Positions 1 to 6,824 of a stretch of DNA of 9,094 bases are shown here, piece after piece; positions within the stretch are counted from its first letter, which is position 1, and each line of letters opens with the position of its first letter. The notes below the pieces were generated by a model. The model had not been told where the DNA came from and did not search any database. It saw only the letters and a list, made by a program, of their open reading frames with translations. The stretch is from NCBI GenBank assembly GCA_021784265.1, contig JAJXTA010000074.1, forward strand, positions 1-9,094. The letters are read 5' to 3'. The translations under genes and the position numbers were made by a program. This stretch comes from a bacterium (GTDB taxonomy: Bacteria; Verrucomicrobiota; Verrucomicrobiia; Limisphaerales; J093).

Positions 1-305
1 CCGCCGCCCGCTGGATTTTCACCGACAACCTCATCACCGCGTTCTGGGCGCGCGTGCCGGTGCCGCCCGAGTTGGCGGTGATCCCCTTAAAACGGGTGTG
101 GTCCGGGCAGATTAGTGGCGAAGAAGTGACGCGGTGCCTCGAGCGCTACCGGCCCGAGCTCGTCCTGATCGGCGCGGGCTGGCAGGAGCGCTTTGGATTG
201 CAGCGCTATCTCGCCGAACATTATACGCTCGCTTCCGACGCCGAGCTCCCCGGCGCGTATGTGCGCAACGGATGGCTTGGGCCGTCGAATGACGCCGCCC
301 GCTAG
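1..305 (+). CDS. C-terminal end of a GT39-like membrane glycosyltransferase (5' truncated)
   Basis: The reading frame is open from the left edge (first full codon at base 3) to the TAG at 303-305, giving about 100 residues of C-terminus. The visible part begins with a TDN segment, then a VPVPPEL motif, an IPLKR segment, and a helix-like stretch with ERYRPELVL. This resembles the soluble tail that follows the membrane helices in dolichyl-phosphate-mannose mannosyltransferase-type (GT39/GT-C) proteins, where a 'TD...PVPP' segment precedes an 'RYxPxLVL' segment. Such enzymes move a sugar from a polyprenyl-phosphate donor to an acceptor on the outer face of the membrane. The catalytic N-terminal half and all membrane helices lie outside the window, so the substrate cannot be judged and the family call rests on the tail alone. 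The protein ends with polar residues. A hairpin follows the stop within 10 bases, which fits the end of a transcription unit. Confidence 0.6.
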   Translation, partial: AARWIFTDNLITAFWARVPVPPELAVIPLKRVWSGQISGEEVTRCLERYRPELVLIGAGWQERFGLQRYLAEHYTLASDAELPGAYVRNGWLGPSNDAAR

Positions 306-314
306 GCCTGGTGC

Positions 315-334
315 GCCGCCAGGAACTGGCCGGC
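315..334 (+). terminator. Hairpin just after the glycosyltransferase stop codon
   Basis: GCCGCCAG (315-322) pairs with CTGGC-C-GGC (326-334) around a GAA loop, with one bulged C at 331. It starts 10 bases after the stop codon. A second, looser pairing, TGGTGCG (309-315) with CGCACCA (339-345), encloses it. No T-run follows, so classical intrinsic termination is not shown. It may be a terminator of the GC-rich kind or a 3'-end stabilising structure. Confidence 0.3.
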
Positions 335-485
335 CTGCCGCACCACGCTGCCGGCGCGCGGCGGGTCGTTCGGCGTGGGCCTGCCGAGGCCGTGTCCTGG
401 CGGCGCCCGGTTGGTTGAATATCCGGTGGAAGCGCCAACGTCCTATAGGGCGAAACATTTGCCCGATCACGTATCCGATCCTGTT

Positions 486-1205
486 ATGAACATTCCGCTC
501 CGCCCCCCGCATGCTTGCGCCTGGATGACGGTCTTGAGTCTGTTGGCGACGACATTGGGCCTGGTCGCCGCCGACACCGAACCCCGTCGCATCGACCCTG
601 GTCCGCCCGGGGGCCCGCCCTCCGACGCCCTGGTGCTCTTCGATGGGCACGACCTCTCCCAGTGGCACAACGATCGGGGCGGGGAGGCGCGCTGGACGGT
701 GACCGACGGCATCCTGGAGGTCAAACCCGGCACCGGGAACATGTTCACCAAGCAGGAGTTTGGGGACTGCCAGTTGCACGTCGAGTGGGCGGCGCCGGCG
801 GCGGTCCAGGGCGACGGCCAGGGCCGGGGCAACAGCGGGGTCTATCTCCAGGGCCGTTACGAAATCCAGGTCCTGGATTCCTACAACAACCATACTTACG
901 CCGACGGCCATGCCGGGGCCTTCTATGGCAACTTCGCCCCCTTGGTCTTGCCCTGCCGCAGACCCGGAGAATGGCAGGCTTATGACATTATCTTTCACCC
1001 GCCCAAACCCGGGGCTGACGGGCAAAGCGTGATCCCGGGTTCCTTCACCGTGTTCTTCAACGGGGTGCTGGTGCAAGACCACATCCCGGTCAAAGGGGCG
1101 ACCACCGCGTCGGCCTACCACGGCGCGGTGCCCAAAGGGCCGCTGATGCTCCAGGACCACGGCCACCCGGTCCACTACCGCAATATCTGGATTCGCCCGC
1201 TGTAG
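486..1205 (+). CDS. Secreted DUF1080 / 3-keto-disaccharide hydrolase-like protein
   Basis: The product is 239 aa from ATG 486. Residues 1-29 form a signal peptide: a hydrophobic run of about 15 residues ending in LVAA, with likely cleavage before Asp30. The frame is open further upstream to 375, but that extension has no hydrophobic start and would bury the signal peptide, so ATG 486 is chosen; a second ATG at 525 is possible. The mature part is one jelly-roll (concanavalin-like) domain of the Pfam 3-keto-disaccharide hydrolase family. It shows LFDGHDLSQW (51-60), a WTVTDG segment (70-75), GRGNSGVYL (113-121) then YEIQVLDS (125-132), GAFYG (144-148), WQAYDI (163-168) and the C-terminal HYRNIWIRPL (230-239). 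Characterised relatives hydrolyse 3-keto-glycosides made by partner oxidoreductases; no such oxidoreductase is seen here. The protein is probably periplasmic or outer-surface. There is no obvious Shine-Dalgarno. It points toward the icd gene and ends 47 bp from it. Confidence 0.88.
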   Translation: MNIPLRPPHACAWMTVLSLLATTLGLVAADTEPRRIDPGPPGGPPSDALVLFDGHDLSQWHNDRGGEARWTVTDGILEVKPGTGNMFTKQEFGDCQLHVEWAAPAAVQGDGQGRGNSGVYLQGRYEIQVLDSYNNHTYADGHAGAFYGNFAPLVLPCRRPGEWQAYDIIFHPPKPGADGQSVIPGSFTVFFNGVLVQDHIPVKGATTASAYHGAVPKGPLMLQDHGHPVHYRNIWIRPL

Positions 1206-1212
1206 CCTGCGG

Positions 1213-1242
1213 CGGCGGCGCGGCCCGCCGGGCGCGCCGCCG
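1213..1242. terminator. GC hairpin between convergent genes (possible two-way terminator)
   Basis: CGGCGGCGCG (1213-1222) is the exact reverse complement of CGCGCCGCCG (1233-1242). The 10-base spacer can add three more pairs (CCC 1224-1226 with GGG 1230-1232) around a GCC loop. The structure fills most of the 47 bp between the stop codons of the DUF1080 gene and icd, which converge here, so a bidirectional terminator is the natural reading. No T-run flanks it on either strand, so the call is tentative. Confidence 0.45.
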
Positions 1243-1252
1243 GCCCGCGCCC

Positions 1253-2614
1253 TTACATGTGGGCAATGATGTTGTCGCCAAACTCCGAGCACTTGATCTC
1301 GGTGGCGCCGTGCATCAGCCGGGCGAAATCGTAGGTGACCCGCTTTGAGGCGATGGCCCCGGTGAGCCCTTTGAGGATCAGGTCGGCCACCTCGGCCCAG
1401 CCCAGGTAGCGGAACATCATCTCGCCGCTCAGGATGACGCTGCCCGGGTTGACTTTGTCCTGGTTGGCGTATTTGGGGGCGGTCCCGTGCGTGGCCTCGA
1501 AGATGGCGTGGCCGGTGACGTAGTTGATGTTGCCGCCCGGGGCGATGCCGATGCCCCCGACCTGGGCGGCCAGGGCGTCGCTGAGGTAATCGCCGTTAAG
1601 GTTGAGGGTGGCGATGACATCGAACTCTTCGGGGCGCGTCAGCACCTGCTGCAGGGTGATATCGGCAATGGCGTCTTTAATGAGCACCGCCCCGCCCTGG
1701 AGGGCCGCCCGTTGCTCCGCGTTGGCTGCGGCTTCCCCTTGCGCTTTCTTGGTCCGCTCCCACTGGGCCCACGTATAGACCTTCTTGCCAAAAATCCGCT
1801 CGGCCGCCGCGTAGCCCCAATCCCGAAACGCCCCTTCGGTGTATTTCATGATGTTGCCCTTGTGCACGATGGTGACGCTGCGGCGCTTCTGCGCCAGGGC
1901 GTAATCCACCGCCGCCTTCACGAGCCGGATCGTCCCGACGTTCGACACCGCCTTGATGCCGATCCCGACGCAGACCGGCACGTTCTCGGCGTTGTGGTCG
2001 GGGGCCGCCAGCTTCAAGTAGTCGGCCACGGCGGCCGGGGTGCCGAACCGGACCTTCTGGAACTCCTTGGGGAATTCTTGGGCCAGGAAGGCGAGCAGTT
2101 TCTGGGCTTCGGGTGAACCGCCGGGGTACTCGATCCCGGCGTAGATGTCCTCGGTGTTCTCGCGGAAGATCACCATGTTGACCTTCTCCGGGTGCTTGAC
2201 CGGGGAGGGGACGCCGGTGAAGTACTGGACGGGTCGCAGACAGACATAGAGGTCCAGCATTTGGCGCAAGGCCACGTTGAGCGAGCGGATGCCCCCGCCG
2301 ATGGGCGTGGTGAGCGGCCCCTTGATGCCGACCAGGTACTCCCGGAAGGCCGCGATGGTGTCGTCCGGGAGCCAAGTGTCGAACTTGTTCTTGGCCGTCT
2401 CGCCGGCGAACACCTCGAACCACGAGACCCGGCGCTGCCCGCCGTAAGCCCGCTGGACGGCCGCGTCGAAGACGCGCTGGCTGGCCGCCCAGATGTCCGG
2501 GCCGGTGCCGTCGCCCCGAATGAAGGGGAGGATCGGCTGGTGGGGCACGTTGAGTTGGCCTTGGTGGATCGAGATTTTCTCGCCCGCGGGAGGAGTTACA
2601 TGAGTATATGGCAT
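1253..2614 (-). CDS. icd: NADP-dependent isocitrate dehydrogenase
   Basis: This cytoplasmic TCA-cycle enzyme oxidises isocitrate to 2-oxoglutarate and CO2, giving NADPH. The 453 aa protein aligns along its length with the E. coli Icd type. GGGIRSLN (106-113) carries Ser111, the match of the phosphorylated E. coli Ser113. RENTEDIY (151-158) includes the substrate residues Arg151 and Tyr158, HKGN (251-254) gives Lys252, and the metal Asp residues are 318, 342 and 346 (NGDYLSD). The cofactor site keeps Lys381, Tyr382, Val388, Tyr428 and Arg432, equivalent to E. coli 344, 345, 351, 391 and 395, which marks NADP rather than NAD use. It is about 37 aa longer than E. coli Icd, with extra sequence near residues 185-213 and 285-306. 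No AceK kinase gene is seen, so phosphorylation control is unknown. The start is ATG at 2612-2614, with no Shine-Dalgarno. It is the last gene of the minus-strand run, 81 bp after dxs. Confidence 0.96.
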   Translation of the reverse strand: MPYTHVTPPAGEKISIHQGQLNVPHQPILPFIRGDGTGPDIWAASQRVFDAAVQRAYGGQRRVSWFEVFAGETAKNKFDTWLPDDTIAAFREYLVGIKGPLTTPIGGGIRSLNVALRQMLDLYVCLRPVQYFTGVPSPVKHPEKVNMVIFRENTEDIYAGIEYPGGSPEAQKLLAFLAQEFPKEFQKVRFGTPAAVADYLKLAAPDHNAENVPVCVGIGIKAVSNVGTIRLVKAAVDYALAQKRRSVTIVHKGNIMKYTEGAFRDWGYAAAERIFGKKVYTWAQWERTKKAQGEAAANAEQRAALQGGAVLIKDAIADITLQQVLTRPEEFDVIATLNLNGDYLSDALAAQVGGIGIAPGGNINYVTGHAIFEATHGTAPKYANQDKVNPGSVILSGEMMFRYLGWAEVADLILKGLTGAIASKRVTYDFARLMHGATEIKCSEFGDNIIAHM

Positions 2615-2635
2615 AGCTGAAAAGGGGGGTTAATT

Positions 2636-2660
2636 CGGCCAGGGGCCGAGGGGTCCTCGG
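2636..2660 (-). other. Two overlapping, mutually exclusive hairpins between dxs and icd
   Basis: On the plus strand CGGCC (2636-2640) pairs with GGCCG (2644-2648), and CCGAGG (2646-2651) pairs perfectly with CCTCGG (2655-2660); each has a 3-base loop. The arms share bases 2646-2648, so only one can form fully at a time. In the direction of transcription the CCGAGG stem comes first, about 36 bases after the dxs stop. A weak TTTT follows much later, beyond a C-run, so it is not a textbook intrinsic terminator. It may dampen read-through from dxs into icd. Confidence 0.3.
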
Positions 2661-2695
2661 ACGCGGTGGTGCGGTCTCACGCCCCGGACGATGCC

Positions 2696-4678
2696 TCAGG
2701 CCACGGCCACCAGGCGCGCGGCCGGCGCCGCGCCCAGCAGACTCTTGACCTTCGCCACAGTCTGTTCCGGCGTCAGGCCGTACTTCTGCCGCAGGTCCTC
2801 GACGCTGGAGGCGTGCTCGATGAACTGGTCGGGCCAGCCGACGCGCACCACCGGCGCGTGGACGCCCCGCTCGTTGTAGAGTTCCAACACGCTGCTCCCG
2901 TAGCCGCCCGGCAGGGCGTGGTCTTCGAGCGTGACCACCACCTCGGCGGCCCGGCCGAAGAACTCGGTGGTCGCTTCATCCAGCGGTTTGGTGAAGCGCG
3001 GGTTGATCAGGGCGCAATCGCACCCTTCGTCCGCCAGGGTCTGGATGGCGCGCCGGGCGAGGGCTTGGAGGTTGCCCAGGGCGAAGAAAGCGATCTTACG
3101 GCCGCCGTTGCCGGTGAAGTTCTGGACCACCTCGGCTTTGCCAATCGGCAACAGGGTCGGCTGTTCCTTGATGGGGACGCCCTCGGCGGCGCCTCTGGGG
3201 TAGCGGATGAAGACCGGGCCCGGCTGGCGGGTGGCGGTGTACATCATATCCACCAGCTCGTCCTCGTCCTTGGGGGCCATGGCGATGACGTTGGGGACGC
3301 ATCGCAGGTAGGCGATGTCGAACAAGCCGTGATGCGTCGGGCCGTCGTTGGCGGAGAGCCCGGCCCGGTCCATGCAGAAAGTGACCGGCAGGTTCTGCAG
3401 GGCCACATCGTGCACAATGCAGTCGTAGGCCCGCTGGAGGAAGGTCGAGTAAATGGCGACGACCGGGCGCAGGCCCATCGTCGCCATGCCGGCCGCCATG
3501 AGCACGGCGTGCTCCTCGGCGATGCCCACGTCGTAGTAGCGGCTGGGCATGGCCAGCTCCAGCGCCTTGAGCCCGGTCCCGGTCGGCATCGCCGCCGTGA
3601 TCCCCACCAAGGCGTTGTCCCGCTCGCAGAGCTTGACCAGGGCCCGCCCGAAGACCTCCTGGTAGGCTGGCGGGGCGTCGGTGGCCGGGGGCAAGGCCTT
3701 GCCGGTGTGGACATCGTAGGGGCCGGTGCCGTGGAATTTCTCGGGTTGCTTGATGGCGGCCTCGAACCCTTTGCCCTTGCGGGTGATGACGTGGAGGACC
3801 ACGGGGTGGTCGCAGGCCTTGGCGTAGGTCAAGGAGTTGATCAGCAGGGGCAGGTCGTGGCCGTCGATGGGCCCTAGGTAGCGCAGCCCCATCTCCTCGA
3901 AGATCAAGCTGCTCCCGTAGCCGCCCCGGCCGTCGGCATCCGCCAGTCGCCCGCCCGGTTCCAAGGTGACCTCGGTGACCGCTCCTTTGAGGGCCTCCTC
4001 GGCCTTGTGGCCCAGGCGCAGGGCGATGTTGCCCTTGGGCATCCGGCGCATGAGCCGCTCGAAATCTTTTTGCAGCCGGTTGTAGCGCGGATGGGTGATG
4101 AGCTTGTTCAGGTAGGTCGCGATGGCCCCCACGTTCTTGGCAATGCTCCACTCGTTGTCGTTGAGGATGCCGATGAAGCGCTTGGTGGTGGTGGCGATGT
4201 TGTTGAGGGCCTCGTAGGAAATCCCGTTGGTCAAGGCCGCGTCGCCGAAAATGCAGACGACGTTCTCATCGGTCCCCCGTTGGTCGCGCGCGGCGCACAT
4301 CCCCAGCGCGGCGGACAAGGCGGTGCCGGCGTGCCCGGCGCCGTAGCAGTCGTGCTCGCTCTCGGACCGGAGGGCAAAGCCGTTGAGGCCGCCGGTGGTG
4401 CGGATCGTGTGGAAGCGGCCCTTCCGCCCGGTGAGGAGCTTGTGGACGTAGCTCTGGTGGCTGACATCCCACACAAAGCGGTCGTGCGGGGTGCAGAAGA
4501 CCCGGTGGAGGGCCAGGGTCAACTCCACGACGCCGAGGTTCGGGCCCAGGTGCCCGCCGTGCCGCGCCAGCACCGTGATCAGCTCCCGGCGGATCTCTTC
4601 CGCCAACTGCAGTAGTTGCTCGACCGTCAGCTTCCGTACGTGGGACGGCTCGTCCACCATGTCAAGGTATCGGCTCAT
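2696..4678 (-). CDS. dxs: 1-deoxy-D-xylulose-5-phosphate synthase
   Basis: The enzyme joins pyruvate and glyceraldehyde 3-phosphate, using thiamine diphosphate (TPP) and Mg2+, to make DXP, the entry step of the MEP isoprenoid pathway; DXP also feeds thiamine and pyridoxal synthesis. The 660 aa length fits the family (about 620-660). Visible motifs are HLGPNLGVVELT (43-54) with the catalytic-region His43, WDVSHQSYVHKLLTG (70-84), the TPP site starting GDA (145-147) and ending NDN (173-175) with the usual 31-residue span, and GIAEEHAV (385-392) with Glu388 matching the catalytic E. coli Glu370. The Tyr/Arg segment YSTFLQRAYD (410-419), DRAG (437-440), THHG (448-451) and RYPRG (492-496) follow, then a transketolase C-terminal domain from about 525. 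The third residue of the TPP motif is Ala rather than the usual Gly. The ATG at 4676-4678 lies 3 bases after the xseB stop, so translation is probably coupled. Confidence 0.96.
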   Translation of the reverse strand: MSRYLDMVDEPSHVRKLTVEQLLQLAEEIRRELITVLARHGGHLGPNLGVVELTLALHRVFCTPHDRFVWDVSHQSYVHKLLTGRKGRFHTIRTTGGLNGFALRSESEHDCYGAGHAGTALSAALGMCAARDQRGTDENVVCIFGDAALTNGISYEALNNIATTTKRFIGILNDNEWSIAKNVGAIATYLNKLITHPRYNRLQKDFERLMRRMPKGNIALRLGHKAEEALKGAVTEVTLEPGGRLADADGRGGYGSSLIFEEMGLRYLGPIDGHDLPLLINSLTYAKACDHPVVLHVITRKGKGFEAAIKQPEKFHGTGPYDVHTGKALPPATDAPPAYQEVFGRALVKLCERDNALVGITAAMPTGTGLKALELAMPSRYYDVGIAEEHAVLMAAGMATMGLRPVVAIYSTFLQRAYDCIVHDVALQNLPVTFCMDRAGLSANDGPTHHGLFDIAYLRCVPNVIAMAPKDEDELVDMMYTATRQPGPVFIRYPRGAAEGVPIKEQPTLLPIGKAEVVQNFTGNGGRKIAFFALGNLQALARRAIQTLADEGCDCALINPRFTKPLDEATTEFFGRAAEVVVTLEDHALPGGYGSSVLELYNERGVHAPVVRVGWPDQFIEHASSVEDLRQKYGLTPEQTVAKVKSLLGAAPAARLVAVA

Positions 4679-4681
4679 AGC

Positions 4682-4969
4682 CTAGGGGTTGGGGGCGGGG
4701 GCGGCCACCGGTTGCAGCCCCGTGTCGCCGTTGGCGTTCTTCTCCAGTTGTTGGATGCGCAGCTCCGCGGCCGCCAGTTTGGCTTGGCAGACCTCCACGA
4801 GCCGGCTCCCCTCGGCGAAGCGGGTCAGCAACGTCTCCAGCGGCAGTTCGTCGGACTCCATCGCCTCCACGATGGTCTCCAGCCGCTGCAGCGCCTCTTC
4901 AAACGGCACGTCGGCGCTCGCGCCCTCGGGGGGCGCGGTGGGGGCGGGAGGCTTGGCCGCTTTCGACAT
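4682..4969 (-). CDS. xseB: Exodeoxyribonuclease VII small subunit
   Basis: XseB binds the large subunit XseA in several copies to form exonuclease VII, which degrades single-stranded DNA from both ends in repair and recombination. The protein is 95 aa: a low-complexity Pro/Ala tail at the N-terminus (1-20), then the helical core from about residue 22. The core has FEEALQRLETIVEAMES followed by the LPLETLLTRFAEGSRLVEVC segment, typical of the family, and ends in QLEK before a Pro/Ala-rich C-tail. No xseA is in the window. The start ATG at 4967-4969 has no clear Shine-Dalgarno. Upstream, the 123 bp to accD holds no gene and no convincing promoter box, but it is long enough to carry one. The stop lies 3 bp before dxs. 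In many proteobacteria ispA sits between xseB and dxs; here it is absent. Confidence 0.93.
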   Translation of the reverse strand: MSKAAKPPAPTAPPEGASADVPFEEALQRLETIVEAMESDELPLETLLTRFAEGSRLVEVCQAKLAAAELRIQQLEKNANGDTGLQPVAAPAPNP

Positions 4970-5092
4970 CTCGACGCAGGTTAGTCACACCCGGGCCATT
5001 CGTCCAGTGGATTAGCGGCTGTTGTGTTGTGAGGGATTTGCGCCTTGCCGGAGGCTCAAGCCTTGGGGTGCCCGCTCCCGCGCCACGTGGTC

Positions 5093-6043
5093 TCAGGCGG
5101 CGGCGGTCTGCTTGCGGCGGCCTTCGCCCAGGAAATCGAGATAACCGCTCAGCCGCTCCCGCAGCTCCTTGCGCGGCACAATGGCGTCAATCAGACCGTG
5201 GTCTTGGAGGAACTCGGCGGTTTGAAAGCCGGGCGGGAGGTCGGCCTGGGTGGTGTCGCGGATCACGCGGGGGCCGGCAAAGCCGACCATCGCGCCCGGT
5301 TCCGCGATGATGAGGTCGCCGACGCTGGCGAAGCTGGCCATGACCCCCGCGGTGGTGGGGTGGGTCAAGACGCTGAGGTAGGGCAACTTGCTGCGGGCGT
5401 GGTAGGCCAAGGCGGCGCAGGTCTTGACCATTTGCATGAGGCTGAACATCCCTTCATACATCCGCGCGCCGCCACTGGTGGAGATGATGACCAGCGGCAG
5501 GCCCCGATCCGTGGTCGTCTCGATCAACCGGGTGAGCTTCTCCCCCACCACCGAGCCCATCGAGCCCCCGAGGAAGCTGAAGTCCATCACCCCCAAGCCG
5601 AGGCGGTGGGAGTCGATGCGCCCCACGCCCGTCAAGACCGCGTCCTTCAGCCCGGTGCTGCGCTGGTATTGGTCCAGCTTCTCGGTGTAGGGCGCCACGC
5701 CGGTGAACTTCAGGGCGTCCACGCTGGTCATTTGGGCGTCCATTTCCTCGAAAGAACAGGTCTCGACCAAGGCGTTGATCCGCTCGCGGGCGCTGATGGG
5801 GAAATGATGGCCGCAGTGGGGGCAGACGCGCTGGTTATCGGCCAGCTCCTTGTCGTAGATCATGGTCGAGCACTTGGGACACTTGGTCCAGAGCCCTTCC
5901 GGGATCTCCTTCTTCCGGGTTTTGGAGGCCCCGAGTTTGGGCTTCTTGAGGAAGGAGGTCTCGTTGGCCGCGGCGCTGGGGGTGACGACCGGCTCGATGA
6001 CGTCGAGGCCGCGCGCTTTCTTGGAGAAGGTGGTAGTGGACAT
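5093..6043 (-). CDS. accD: Acetyl-CoA carboxylase, carboxyltransferase beta subunit
   Basis: AccD pairs with AccA as an alpha2-beta2 carboxyltransferase that moves CO2 from carboxybiotin to acetyl-CoA, giving malonyl-CoA for fatty-acid synthesis. The 316 aa protein has a four-Cys zinc ribbon (Cys55, Cys58, Cys74, Cys77) beginning after the IPEGLWTKC entry. The crotonase-like core follows, with FLGGSMGSVVGEK (157-169), the oxyanion-hole segment SGGARM (190-195), a THPTTAGVMASFAS stretch (227-240) and GFAGPRVI (254-261), then LPPGFQTAEFL (269-279). The family's usual TGG or MGG in the second loop reads TAG here, a mild change. The N-terminus is about 25 residues longer than in E. coli and Lys-rich. 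ATG 6043 is preferred over an in-frame TTG at 6058 that would add five residues. It lies 22 bp after comF. accA is not in the window. Confidence 0.96.
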   Translation of the reverse strand: MSTTTFSKKARGLDVIEPVVTPSAAANETSFLKKPKLGASKTRKKEIPEGLWTKCPKCSTMIYDKELADNQRVCPHCGHHFPISARERINALVETCSFEEMDAQMTSVDALKFTGVAPYTEKLDQYQRSTGLKDAVLTGVGRIDSHRLGLGVMDFSFLGGSMGSVVGEKLTRLIETTTDRGLPLVIISTSGGARMYEGMFSLMQMVKTCAALAYHARSKLPYLSVLTHPTTAGVMASFASVGDLIIAEPGAMVGFAGPRVIRDTTQADLPPGFQTAEFLQDHGLIDAIVPRKELRERLSGYLDFLGEGRRKQTAAA

Positions 6044-6065
6044 AGGCAAAGAGCACAACCAAGTT

Positions 6066-6824
6066 TCAGACCCCGCGGGCTACGGTCCAGACGCAGACCT
6101 CGCCTGCCCCGCCCTGGCGCAACGCCCGGGCGCAGGCGCTGGTCGTGGCGCCGGTGGTCAGCACGTCATCCACCAACACCACCCGTTGCCCCGACAAAGA
6201 CCTTCCCCCCCGCAAGGCGAAGGCGTTGCGTACGTTGGCGGCGCGTTCTGGTCGAGTCAAGGCCGTTTGAGTTTGCGTAGGTTGGACCCGCTTGAGCAGG
6301 CGGGCGTTCAAAGGGATGCCGGTGGCGGCGCTGAGCCAGGTGGCCAAACGCGCGGCTTGGTTGAACTCACGCTCACGCTCTTTCACGGTATGCAACGGCA
6401 CCGGCACAATCCAATCCCACGCTTGCTGGGCCAGCGCCGGCGCCGCCCGGCCCACCAGCAGCTCCGCCAGAAACGGCTCGAACCAGAGCGCCCGCCGATA
6501 CTTGTAGCGGTGCACCACGTCCAGGATCAGCGGCGTGGTCACCACCGCCGCGCGCGCGTGGGAGAAATCCAGTTCCATCTCCCGGCAATTGGCGCACTCG
6601 AACGTCGTGCTGATCGCGCCCGGAAAGGGCAGCCCGCACCGCTCACACCAGGGCGGCTCGACATAGCGAATCGCTCCGGGGCGCCCCCGACAGCGCCCGC
6701 AGACATACCCTTGCCGCGGAGTGGCACGCTCGACACCGCATATTTGACAGCATGCAGGGTAGAAAAAAGCCAACCCGGCATCAAGCCAGGACTTCAGCCC
6801 GGGGAATGGGGCTGGTGGGGTCAC
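6066..6824 (-). CDS. comF: ComF family phosphoribosyltransferase-like protein
   Basis: ComF proteins have a zinc-ribbon N-terminus and a type I phosphoribosyltransferase fold; in naturally competent bacteria they are needed for uptake of transforming DNA, but the exact reaction is unsettled. This 252 aa product shows Cys pairs at 26/29, 42/45, 60/63 and 77/80, then VVHRYKYR (103-110), the family's HxxKY segment, and IVPVPL (139-144). REFNQAARLA (152-161) is a variant of the RGFNQ element, TQTALTRPER (185-194) leads to NVRNAF, and the PRPP loop is VVLVDDVLTTGAT (215-227). The GTG at 6822-6824 overlaps the CPBP stop as GTGA and has GGAGGT just upstream. An upstream in-frame GTG at 6875 gives 269 aa but lacks a ribosome site and overlaps CPBP by 55 bases. 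Competence genes are not seen nearby, so a DNA-uptake role is only inferred from the family. Confidence 0.88.
   Translation of the reverse strand: MTPPAPFPGLKSWLDAGLAFFYPACCQICGVERATPRQGYVCGRCRGRPGAIRYVEPPWCERCGLPFPGAISTTFECANCREMELDFSHARAAVVTTPLILDVVHRYKYRRALWFEPFLAELLVGRAAPALAQQAWDWIVPVPLHTVKEREREFNQAARLATWLSAATGIPLNARLLKRVQPTQTQTALTRPERAANVRNAFALRGGRSLSGQRVVLVDDVLTTGATTSACARALRQGGAGEVCVWTVARGV

Noticed and set aside
415..449. Possible promoter upstream of the DUF1080 gene (TTGAAT ... TATAGG)
   Set aside because: The spacing is about 23 bases, too long for a sigma-70 promoter, and the second box matches poorly.
375..485. Upstream extension of the DUF1080 gene in the same frame
   Set aside because: The extra 37 residues are polar and would place the signal peptide inside the protein. 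The lower GC of this stretch suits a promoter or leader better.
87..1292. 401-codon open frame on the minus strand
   Set aside because: It is antisense to the DUF1080 gene and the glycosyltransferase tail, crosses the convergent junction and overlaps icd; the product is Arg/Pro/Gly-rich with no domain.
2666..3877. 403-codon open frame on the plus strand
   Set aside because: It lies wholly antisense to dxs, whose motifs are intact. The translation is Gly/Val/His/Gln-rich with no recognisable domain, as expected for the antisense of GC-rich coding DNA.
4985..5025. Possible promoter before xseB on the minus strand (TGGACG, 17 bases, TAACCT)
   Set aside because: The spacing is right but both hexamers match the consensus weakly, so it is no better than chance.
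5050..5065. Small inverted repeat AGGC-TCAA-GCCT downstream of accD
   Set aside because: Only four firm base pairs and no T-run; too weak to call a terminator.
5045..6280. 411-codon open frame on the plus strand
   Set aside because: It is antisense to accD and part of comF, both with clear family motifs. The composition is that of a shadow frame.
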